Source of the DNA: Streptomyces sp. Q6
GTDB lineage: Bacteria; Actinomycetota; Actinomycetes; Streptomycetales; Streptomycetaceae
Reading direction: 5' to 3'
NCBI RefSeq assembly: GCF_036967205.1
Contig: NZ_CP146023.1
Span: forward strand, 186,001 to 250,000
Length of the DNA: 64,000 bases
The notes beneath the pieces are model-generated. The model saw nothing but the letters and a program-made list of their open reading frames with translations. It was not told the origin of the DNA and ran no database searches. Positions 16,740 to 23,964 of this stretch are shown here, one piece after another. Position numbers and translations under genes: made by a program. Position 1 is the stretch's first letter; the number at the start of each line of letters is the position of its first letter.

Positions 16740-17714
16740 ATGATGAAGGACGGCGCGACCGTCTGGCTCCCCTACCACCGAAATCAGATTCCAGGCCTGC
16801 CTGACCGGCTCTCCTACGCTTACTGGGACGGTACCGGACCGCTGCCCGGTGACCCCGCCGACGTCCGCTTCCTCGTCGGCATCCCCGCGCCCGGTGCCGA
16901 ACGGGTCCTGCGCCCCGTACTGCCCCGCATGCGCAACCTCGAAGTGCTTCAACTGCTCAGTTCCGGCTACGACCACATGACGCCACTGCTCGGGGACCTG
17001 CCCGCCGGCAGTCGGCTGGCCACAGGGCGCGGCGTGCACCGCGAGACCACCGCCGAACTGGCCGTCACCTTGCTGCTGTCCCTGTGCCGGGGCCTCGACC
17101 GGTTCACCGCCCACCAGGCACAGGGGGAGTGGGTGCCTGAAGTCCACTCCACCTTGGTCGGCAAGAGGGTCCTCGTCGTCGGCTACGGCGCGGTCGGCGC
17201 CGCGGTCGCCGCCCGGCTCAGCGCGTTTCGGTGCGAGGTCGTCCTCGTGGCCCGGACCGCGCGCACCACACCCGCCGGCCAAGTGCACGGGGCGGCGGAG
17301 CTGCCCGTACTGCTGCCGACCGTGGACGCCGTGGTGTTGTGCGCGCCGCTGACAGAGGGCACACACGGGATGTTCGGCACGGAGGCGCTGGCCCGGCTGA
17401 AGGACGGGACGCTGCTCGTCAACGTCGCCCGTGGCGAACTCGTCGACACCAGCGCGGTGGTTCGGGAGGTACGGGCGGGGCGGCTGCGCGTCGCACTCGA
17501 CGTCACCGACCCCGAACCCCTGCCCGCCGGACACCCCCTGTGGAGCCTGCCCGGCGCGCTCATCACCCCGCACGTCGCCGCGTTCACCGATGCCTTTCCC
17601 ACCCGGACCACGGATTTCATCCGACGTCAGCTGCACCGCTACGCGCGCGGCGAGGAACTGCACAACGTCGTCCTCACGGCGACGCCCGCTGAAGGAGGCG
17701 AGCAGGCTGCCTAG
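16740..17714 (+). CDS. D-isomer-specific 2-hydroxyacid dehydrogenase
   Basis: 324 residues. The ATG follows GGAAGAAG. The NAD-binding motif VVGYGAVGAAVAARL lies near residues 143-157, the Arg-containing NVARGELVDT near 228-237, the Asp/Glu LDVTDPEPLP near 255-264 and the catalytic His in LITPHVAAF near 277-283. It would reduce a 2-keto acid, or oxidise a D-2-hydroxy acid, with NAD(P) in the cytoplasm. The acyl-CoA-dehydrogenase-like gene follows closely, and its frame overlaps the 3' end. Confidence 0.88.
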   Translation: MMKDGATVWLPYHRNQIPGLPDRLSYAYWDGTGPLPGDPADVRFLVGIPAPGAERVLRPVLPRMRNLEVLQLLSSGYDHMTPLLGDLPAGSRLATGRGVHRETTAELAVTLLLSLCRGLDRFTAHQAQGEWVPEVHSTLVGKRVLVVGYGAVGAAVAARLSAFRCEVVLVARTARTTPAGQVHGAAELPVLLPTVDAVVLCAPLTEGTHGMFGTEALARLKDGTLLVNVARGELVDTSAVVREVRAGRLRVALDVTDPEPLPAGHPLWSLPGALITPHVAAFTDAFPTRTTDFIRRQLHRYARGEELHNVVLTATPAEGGEQAA

Positions 17715-17781
17715 GTCCTCGACCCCCACGTATGGTGACCAGCACCCCCGACTGCTCGGACCGGAGAGCCCTCTCGCGCAG

Positions 17782-18567
17782 GTGTTCACGGCCTGCGAGT
17801 CGGCGGGGCACGCCGCCCCGGCCGAGGCATGGCAGGCATTGACGGGCGCCTGGAGCTGGGCCGCGCCCCTGCCGACCGCGGCGTGCCACGCGGACTTCCC
17901 GGGAGCGACCGCGCGGCCGACTCCCGGTGGCTTCACGCTGTCCGGACTGTGGAGCCTTCCCGCGGCCGAGGAGACCGGCCTCTGGCTGGCCCTGCCGCTT
18001 CCCGCGTCGGCGACCGGCGAACCCGACCTCTTCGTCGTCGCCACGAAGGCGCTGTCGGGGCGGGGCGGGGCCGGGAGCCTGGTCCGCCTCGACGACCTGT
18101 ACGTTCCCGCTGGCTTCGCCACGCACTCGGCGGGCGCACCGCTGCGCGTCGGCGACGCGGCGTTCCTCTGGACGGCGGTCACCGCCCTGGCACTGGGCAC
18201 GGCCCGCCGTATCACCGACGTACTGGCCGCTCCGCATGCGGGCGGGGCGGCCAGTACCCCCCAAGCGGCCGCCACAGCTACGGAACTCGCCACCGTACTC
18301 CACGACGAGCGGCTGAGCCTGGCCGCGGCGCTGCACGACGCCCCTTCGGCCCGGAAGGGGCTGCCGACCGCCGTTGAGAAGCGGCTCGTTGCGCGCGTTC
18401 CACGTGCCGGGAGGGCCGTTCAGTATCTGGTCGCCGTGGCGTACGAACACGCGCTGACGGCAGACTGTGGCGGCGGGTGGCACCCCCTGCTGAGCCTGAT
18501 CGAAGCAGGCTCACCGATACTCCAACTGGCCCGCTGCACGACGGAGCTTCTGCCGCCCGCGACATGA
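17782..18567 (+). CDS. Acyl-CoA-dehydrogenase-like protein
   Basis: About 261 residues if started at GTG 17782, preceded by GGAGAG; the frame is open further upstream but without ATG, GTG or TTG near the preceding stop. It resembles the middle and C-terminal part of acyl-CoA dehydrogenases: the beta-domain GGFTLSGLWSLPAAEETGLW and helical C-terminal segments. It is shorter than a normal family member (about 380 residues) and lacks the N-terminal helical domain, so flavin binding is doubtful. It may be a truncated relic or a specialised small form. Probably cotranscribed with the 2-hydroxyacid dehydrogenase. Confidence 0.6.
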   Translation: MFTACESAGHAAPAEAWQALTGAWSWAAPLPTAACHADFPGATARPTPGGFTLSGLWSLPAAEETGLWLALPLPASATGEPDLFVVATKALSGRGGAGSLVRLDDLYVPAGFATHSAGAPLRVGDAAFLWTAVTALALGTARRITDVLAAPHAGGAASTPQAAATATELATVLHDERLSLAAALHDAPSARKGLPTAVEKRLVARVPRAGRAVQYLVAVAYEHALTADCGGGWHPLLSLIEAGSPILQLARCTTELLPPAT

Positions 18568-19080
18568 CCTCCCCGATGAAGGCTGACCACGGTGATGCCC
18601 GCCGCGTATCGGGGTGAACCGGCTCCAACTCGGCGACCGTCGCACCCTCGTCAGCGACGAAACCGCCCGCGCGGCAGCTGAGCTCGTTGACCCGCGACAC
18701 ACCGCAGGTGCGCATCCTGGGCGTCTACCTGGCGCACCCGCACCGCACGAGCAACTGACCGCGCCCCCCAGCCACGCGGCCGCAGACGGCGAACAGCCCC
18801 GCGCCGACGTGCATCAGCCGACCTTCCAGCACGTCGTGCGGGGTCGTCGCGCTCCGCTCCTCGGACCAGGAAGGGAGCAGAGCGGTCCGGAAAGGGGGGG
18901 TGCTCACTTGCCCTCTCCCTGGTTCCTCCGTCGCCGTGGCACAGGAGCACCCCTCACCGGAACACGTAACTACGTGCCCCGAAGGTTCACACCTGACACA
19001 TGTTCATGGGCGTCGACACCTCTCGAAGAGAAACATGACCTGGTGGGAAGCAACCCATGACGATCTTTTAAGGTGTGAGC
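18568..19080. other. Intergenic region, no recognised gene
   Basis: Frames of 60-150 codons exist on both strands, but none resembles a known family. A CACATG motif (CTGACACATGTTC, about 18995) lies before the HAD gene. Confidence 0.4.
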
Positions 19081-19743
19081 ATGACCCAGCACCGTAAAGG
19101 CCTCGTCCTTGACTTCGGTGGTGTGCTGACAACACCTCTGGTGCCCGCCGCGTTCGCCTTCGAGCGACGCGCGGGGCTTGCCGAGGGAACCCTGCTCACC
19201 GGCCTCTACCTGGACCCCGAAGCGCTCCGGCTGACCGAGGAACTGGAACGTGGCAACCTCACCCAGACCCAGTGGAACGAGGCGGCGGCTATCCGTCTCG
19301 GTATCCCGCCTGACAACCTGATGGGTCGCATCTTCGCCGACCTGCGCCCTGAGCCCGCGATGATCGCCGCGGCCGCCGCCGCCCGCCGCGCGGGGGTCAA
19401 GGTCGGGATCCTGTCCAACTCGGTTGGCCTGGCCCCGTGGAACCTGTACGACGGCTACGACCTGGAGACGCGCTACGACGCTGTGGTGCTGTCCGAAGGG
19501 CACGGCACGCGCAAACCGGAACCTGAGATCTTCCGGATCGTGTTGCAGGAACTCGGCTTGACCGCCGAGGAGTGCGTGTTCGTGGACGACACCGAGCAGC
19601 ACCTGCCACCCGCGGCGGAGTTGGGCTTCGCAACCGTCCACGCCGTGGCCCCGGCCCGAACTGTGGCCGCCGTGGAGACCTTGCTCGGCATCCCACTGAC
19701 GGACGAACACCCGGACCTGGTCCCGGACCGGGCCACCCCATGA
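19081..19743 (+). CDS. HAD-family hydrolase
   Basis: 220 residues from ATG 19081, spaced 7 nt from AAGG; GTG 19075 is too close to that site. HAD motifs: nucleophile LDFGGVLT (the usual second Asp is Gly here), motif II SNS in VGILSNS, motif III Lys in GTRKPEPEIF, and motif IV FVDDTEQH. It is a cytoplasmic phosphatase-like or dehalogenase-like hydrolase. The altered DxD (DFGG) is shared by many HAD-IA relatives of uncertain activity. Followed after 10 nt by the LLM oxidoreductase, so the two form an operon. Confidence 0.85.
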   Translation: MTQHRKGLVLDFGGVLTTPLVPAAFAFERRAGLAEGTLLTGLYLDPEALRLTEELERGNLTQTQWNEAAAIRLGIPPDNLMGRIFADLRPEPAMIAAAAAARRAGVKVGILSNSVGLAPWNLYDGYDLETRYDAVVLSEGHGTRKPEPEIFRIVLQELGLTAEECVFVDDTEQHLPPAAELGFATVHAVAPARTVAAVETLLGIPLTDEHPDLVPDRATP

Positions 19744-19753
19744 GGAGACATCT

Positions 19754-20671
19754 GTGAAACTCGGCCTCGCCCTGCCGACCTTCGGCCCCGAAGCCGGCCC
19801 GGAAGGCATCCAGCGCGTCAGCCGCACCGCGGAGGAGATGGGATACGACTCCCTGTGGACCGGCGACCGTGTCCTCGCGCCTCGGGTGCCGACCGCCCCG
19901 TACCCGAGTTCGTCCGGCGCGATGCCGCGTGCCTACGAGAACCACATGGACCCCTTGGTCGCCCTGACGTTCGCCGCGGCCCACACCACCCGGGTCCGCC
20001 TGGGTACGAGCACGCTCAACGGCCTGTGGCAGTCGCCGTTGATGCTGGCCCGCTCCCTGACCACCCTCGACGTCGTCAGCCATGGGCGCCTGGTCGTCGG
20101 GCTCGGCCTGGGCTGGATGCCCGACGAGTACACCGCGGTCGGCGTGCCTTGGAAGGGACGCGGAGCGCGGCTCGAGGAGACGCTGGACGTCCTGGAGGCG
20201 TACTGGGCCAACGACGTCTTCGCGCACGGGGGGCCGCTGTTCACCATCCCGGAGACCGTGGTGGGCCTGAAGCCGAGCCAGCGGCCCGGGCCGCCGTTGC
20301 TGCTCGCGGCGTTCAGCCCTGGCGGACTGCGGCGCGTCGGACGGCGTCTCGACGGCTGGCTGCCCGTGGCGATGCCGCTGCCTCACCTGCTGGGCATGTG
20401 GGACGTCATCCAGAAGGAGGCGGTGCAGGCCGAACGCGACCCTGCGGCCCTGCACATGGCTCTGCGCGTCAACCCCGAGCTGACCGACACGAAGACCGAC
20501 GTGGACCGGATGCCGGAGGCGGGCACGCTCACCCAGTACGTCGACTACGCGCGGGCCGCCGCAGAGGCGGGCGTGCACGAACTCTTCGTGGATTTCGGGC
20601 AGATACCCGCCACGCTCGCCGAACGCGTCGACCTGGCGGGCCGTTTCCTCGAAGGAGTACGGCAGGGCTGA
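19754..20671 (+). CDS. LLM-class (F420-dependent) oxidoreductase
   Basis: 305 residues from a GTG with GAGGAG upstream. Bacterial luciferase-like TIM barrel: MKLGLALPTFGPEAG, EEMGYDSLWTGDRV, TRVRLGTSTLNG, LVVGLGLGWMPDEY and GWLPVAMP. This pattern is typical of the actinobacterial F420-dependent group. It probably carries out a hydride transfer in secondary metabolism or detoxification; the substrate is unknown. Cotranscribed with the HAD hydrolase. Two hairpins follow at 20956-21042. Confidence 0.88.
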   Translation: MKLGLALPTFGPEAGPEGIQRVSRTAEEMGYDSLWTGDRVLAPRVPTAPYPSSSGAMPRAYENHMDPLVALTFAAAHTTRVRLGTSTLNGLWQSPLMLARSLTTLDVVSHGRLVVGLGLGWMPDEYTAVGVPWKGRGARLEETLDVLEAYWANDVFAHGGPLFTIPETVVGLKPSQRPGPPLLLAAFSPGGLRRVGRRLDGWLPVAMPLPHLLGMWDVIQKEAVQAERDPAALHMALRVNPELTDTKTDVDRMPEAGTLTQYVDYARAAAEAGVHELFVDFGQIPATLAERVDLAGRFLEGVRQG

Positions 20672-20955
20672 GCAGATGCGGAATGTGTCGGCTGCTTCTG
20701 TGGTTTGCGGGACATCCACTCCTCGCCCGGCGATCTCCTCGCCCCGCGATCTATCCGCCTGGGGATCTCTTCGCACCCCTGATGGGAGAAACCTTGAAGC
20801 GCTCCGCCGCCGCGAACGTACAGCCCCGACTCCGCCGCGTCCGCCTGCCCGGTACCGTGCCGTCGCCCTCCAGGGGGGCCCAGCGTCCACGGAAGGCGGG
20901 GGAGAAGCGGGAGGCCTCCGAGGTGGACACGACTCGACAGGTCGTGGAATGAGGT

Positions 20956-20986
20956 GGGTGGCGGTGCCCTTGTGACACCGCCACCC
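20956..20986. terminator. Hairpin terminator
   Basis: An 11-bp perfect stem (GGGTGGCGGTG with CACCGCCACCC) and a 9-nt loop. It follows the LLM oxidoreductase and precedes the convergent TetR gene. The preceding 280 bp (20672-20955) shows no gene. Confidence 0.65.
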
Positions 20987-20990
20987 CGCG

Positions 20991-21042
20991 CCGAAGGCCC
21001 TCGGCAGAGACGTGAAGGAAGGTGTCTGCCGAGGGCCTTCGG
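20991..21042. terminator. Strong hairpin terminator at the TetR 3' end
   Basis: An 18-bp perfect stem (20991-21008 with 21025-21042; CCGAAGGCCCTCGGCAGA and its complement) around a 16-nt loop. It starts 5 bp past the TetR stop, so it probably ends TetR transcription and blocks read-through from the other side. Confidence 0.8.
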
Positions 21043-21046
21043 TGTG

Positions 21047-21628
21047 TCAGGACGTCCCCAGACCGTTCAGCAGGGTGTCGACGACCACGTCCGCAGCCTG
21101 GCCCGGGCTCAGCTCGGGCAGTTGCTGGTTCACCAGGTGCATGAGTTGCGGCAGCAGCGCGCTCGCCCAGCCCTCTGCGAGGCCGGGACGCATGAGGCCC
21201 TCATCGGTGGCGCGTTGCAGGAAGGCGTCGACCGCGTGGATGGCCGCGTCGCGGCGTGCGTGGACGCTGTCGTCGGCGAGCATGCGGGGGAGGTCGACGG
21301 GCCAGATCCGATTGACGACGATGATGTTCTCGACGTAGCGGTGCAGGGCGACGGCGACAGGGGCTTCGCACAGGCGGGCCTCCTCGATGGCGTCCTCGAT
21401 GGCCGTGAGACGGGCTTCGTAGATGGCCGCGAGGAGGTCGTCGCGGTTGGCGAAGCGCCGGTAGACGGTACGCCGGTCGACACCTGCTTCGGTGGCGATG
21501 CTCGCGATGCTGGCGCCGGGATCGGCGGCGAGCATACGTGCCCCTGTCGCCAAGACTGCTTTGAGATTGCGTGCTGCGTCGGCTCTCACCGGCCCGAGTC
21601 TAGTGCCGGAATGTGATGCCTGAGACAT
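21047..21628 (-). CDS. TetR-family repressor (paralogue of 54341-54952)
   Basis: 193 residues from ATG 21628; GTG 21589 would match the start of the paralogue. The helix-turn-helix IASIATEAGVDRRTVYRRFANRDDLLAAI is followed by a helical ligand domain (VALHRYVENIIVVNRIWPVD). It shares most of its length with the TetR at 54341-54952, including AARNLxAVLxTGARMLAADPGA. It is divergent from the DHA2 efflux gene, and an operator-like box (21662-21683) is shared with the promoter region of the other pair. It probably represses itself and the pump until a ligand binds. Confidence 0.9.
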   Translation of the reverse strand: MSQASHSGTRLGPVRADAARNLKAVLATGARMLAADPGASIASIATEAGVDRRTVYRRFANRDDLLAAIYEARLTAIEDAIEEARLCEAPVAVALHRYVENIIVVNRIWPVDLPRMLADDSVHARRDAAIHAVDAFLQRATDEGLMRPGLAEGWASALLPQLMHLVNQQLPELSPGQAADVVVDTLLNGLGTS

Positions 21629-21661
21629 CTACCGCCCCGTGGGAGTAGATCCCACACCTGT

Positions 21662-21683
21662 AAGTGCTACATTAAAGTGACAG
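21662..21683. promoter_or_regulatory. Probable TetR operator, shared with 55023-55044
   Basis: The box reads AAGTGCTACATT followed by AAAGTGACAG. The same box, with two changes, lies at 55023-55044 before the aldehyde dehydrogenase gene. It contains an imperfect palindrome (TGCTACATT against AAAGTGACA). Its distance to the effector start is 52 bp here and 57 bp in the other pair. Both flanking TetR proteins have near-identical recognition helices (DRRTVYRRFA). Confidence 0.75.
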
Positions 21684-21735
21684 ATCTTAGAGGTTTCGTC
21701 ATTTTGGTGTTTCACTTCTAGAAAGGTCACCTTCC

Positions 21736-23268
21736 ATGTCGAAGGCAACCGAGTCCTCGTCACCCAAGGTCGGCGGGGTCGCCGCCGCGATGAGCGCACT
21801 GATCCTGGCCGTTCTGCTCGCCTCTCTTGACCAGACGATCGTCTCCACCGCGCTGCCCCGGATAGCACAGGATCTGAATGGGTTCGACGACATCGCGTGG
21901 GTCAGCGCCGCATACCTGCTCGCTTCGACCGCCGTCACCCCGCTGTGGGGCAAGCTTGGCGACATGTTCGGCCGCAAGCCGCTCTACCTGACCGCCACCT
22001 CGGTCTTCCTGATCGCCTCGGTCGCCTGCGGTCTGGCCCAGAATCTGCCCGAGCTGATCGGCGCCCGCGTCCTCCAGGGCATCGGAGGCGGCGGCATGAT
22101 CGTGCTGACCTTCGCCCTTGTCGGCGACATCGTCGCCCCGAGCGAACGCGGCCGGTACCAGGGCATGTTCGGCTCGGTTTACGGCGTCGCCAGCATCGTC
22201 GGTCCCCTGCTCGGCGGTGTTTTTACTGACCAGCTCTCCTGGCGGTGGGCCTTCCTGGTCAACCTGCCCGTCGGCATCGTGGCCCTGATCATCGCCGCCC
22301 GCGCCCTGCCCGCCGCCACCCGGGGTACCAAGGCCCGCATCGACTACCTCGGCGCGACCCTGCTGGCTGCCATCGCCACCGGCCTGGTCCTGATCACCTC
22401 GTTCGGTGAGCGTTGGGGCTGGGGCTCTCCGGCCATCGTCGGCCTGATCGTCGCCACCGTCGCGCTGGCCGTGCTCCTGGTCCCGGTCGAGCGCCGCGCC
22501 GCCGCCCCCGTCCTGCCGCCGGCCATGCTCGGCTCCCGGACCGTCGTGTTCTCCTCGCTGATCGGCTTCTTCGCCAACGCCGCCATGTTCGCCGTACTGG
22601 TCTACCTGCCGACCTACCTCCAGATCGTCCACGGCGTCTCCGCCACCCTGTCCGGCGTCTACATGCTGCCGCTGGTCGCCGGTCTGGTCATCAGCCAGTC
22701 CCTGGCCGGACGCTGGGCCTCGCGCGTCGGCCTGCTGCGGAGGATCCTGCTCGGCGGCCTGGCGGCCAACCTCGCCGGACTGCTCCTGCTCGGCACCATC
22801 GGCGCCGCCACCAACACCCTCGTGCTGAGCGTCTACTTCCTGATCACCGGCGTCGGCATCGGCATGGTCCCCATGGTCGTCCTGACCACCGTCCAGAACA
22901 GCGTGCCCGTCGCCGATCTCGGCGCCGCCAGCGCCGTGGTCACCTTCGCCCGTTCCATCGGTGCTGCCTTCGGAGTCGCCGTCTTCGGCACCCTCCTCAA
23001 CACCGGCTTCGCCGACCGCACCCACGCCCTGCCCACCGCCGGCGGCTTCGACGCCGCCCGCCCCGACACGATCGGGCAGCTGCCCGGCGCCCTCCGCGAC
23101 ACCGCCCTGGACGCCTTCGCCCACGCCACCGCCACCGGCTATCTCTGGATCGCCCCCACCCTCGCCGTCGGCATCCTGCTCGCCCTCTTCCTCAAGCCGA
23201 CCCGCAAGGGCGGCGAGGCCGCTTCCGCTCCCGCCACCGTCGCCGAGGAGCCCGTATCCGCCGCCTGA
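21736..23268 (+). CDS. DHA2-type MFS drug efflux transporter
   Basis: 510 residues with about 14 hydrophobic segments. Motif A is GKLGDMFGRKPLY (residues 73-85), motif C-like GSVYGVASIVGPLLGGV follows, and LASLDQTIVSTALPRI in the first helix is typical of the DHA2 (EmrB/QacA) group. A proton-driven exporter of drugs or toxic metabolites in the cytoplasmic membrane. It is transcribed divergently from the TetR gene, with the operator-like box between, so induction by the exported compound is likely. Confidence 0.93.
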   Translation: MSKATESSSPKVGGVAAAMSALILAVLLASLDQTIVSTALPRIAQDLNGFDDIAWVSAAYLLASTAVTPLWGKLGDMFGRKPLYLTATSVFLIASVACGLAQNLPELIGARVLQGIGGGGMIVLTFALVGDIVAPSERGRYQGMFGSVYGVASIVGPLLGGVFTDQLSWRWAFLVNLPVGIVALIIAARALPAATRGTKARIDYLGATLLAAIATGLVLITSFGERWGWGSPAIVGLIVATVALAVLLVPVERRAAAPVLPPAMLGSRTVVFSSLIGFFANAAMFAVLVYLPTYLQIVHGVSATLSGVYMLPLVAGLVISQSLAGRWASRVGLLRRILLGGLAANLAGLLLLGTIGAATNTLVLSVYFLITGVGIGMVPMVVLTTVQNSVPVADLGAASAVVTFARSIGAAFGVAVFGTLLNTGFADRTHALPTAGGFDAARPDTIGQLPGALRDTALDAFAHATATGYLWIAPTLAVGILLALFLKPTRKGGEAASAPATVAEEPVSAA

Positions 23269-23305
23269 CCGATCGCACCCAGCACGTTTCGCCCGGCCGA
23301 CGCCC

Positions 23306-23803
23306 TCACGGGTGCCGGCCGGAAGCGCCTTCCGGGGGAGTCTCCGAGAGCCTCTTGAGCTGGGCCAGCCACAGGGAATTCATCCGCTGCGCCCACACCG
23401 GGGACGCTGCCTGGAATGACTTGGCGGCGGCACCGCGCACGACGTTCTCGGTTACTACATGCGTACCGACCTCGACCGGGACGAGCAGCCACGCCTGATA
23501 CAGCTGCACCCCGGCGCCGATGCCCGACCAGCCGAGCCGGTGATGCGGCACGTGCTCGCCCATGAAGATCTCGAACCGGTGCTGGTGGAACCACACCTGG
23601 TAGGTCCTGGGGAGCTGCCCGGCCTGCACTTTGGCGATGCCCGGTACCCACTGTGGCCACCGCCCCACATCGCTCAGCAGTGTGAAGGCCACATCGGGTG
23701 GCGCGTGCACGACGGCCTGCGCCTGACAGAAATTCTGGGCCTGGTCGGGGGAGAAGCCCGAGGGCCAGTGGATGTCCGGATGGCTCTCCGACGCGCCGGG
23801 CAT
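23306..23803 (-). CDS. SRPBCC (polyketide cyclase/START-like) protein
   Basis: 165 residues. The START/Bet v1-like fold is indicated by QAQAVVHAPPDVAFTLLSDVGRWPQWVPGIAKVQ, with the family's A-P-P-x-x-V and W-P-x-W-x-P pattern, and TYQVWFHQHRFEIFMGEHV. It probably binds a hydrophobic ligand; some relatives are aromatases or cyclases. No polyketide genes are present. It is convergent with the efflux gene, 37 bp away. Confidence 0.8.
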   Translation of the reverse strand: MPGASESHPDIHWPSGFSPDQAQNFCQAQAVVHAPPDVAFTLLSDVGRWPQWVPGIAKVQAGQLPRTYQVWFHQHRFEIFMGEHVPHHRLGWSGIGAGVQLYQAWLLVPVEVGTHVVTENVVRGAAAKSFQAASPVWAQRMNSLWLAQLKRLSETPPEGASGRHP

Positions 23804-23964
23804 CCGGTTCCCCTTTCGTGATGCGGGTGACCTCGGGAACGGCCACCAGTCGAGGGCGTACCGGAAGGGCGCCCTCCCGCCCCACTCTGGCCGTCTGGCC
23901 CCGACCCGGCATAGGTCAAATGACTTGGGGAAACGGCAAACGCTTGGGGATCACGAGGGTTGCC

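Noticed and set aside
21760-23124. Minus-strand frame opposite the efflux pump, rich in Gly, Asp and Gln
   Set aside because: Composition is an antisense artefact of a membrane protein gene; no motifs.
23306-23803. SRPBCC protein as part of a polyketide gene cluster
   Set aside because: No ketosynthase, acyl carrier protein or other polyketide genes are nearby; the fold alone does not indicate a cyclase.
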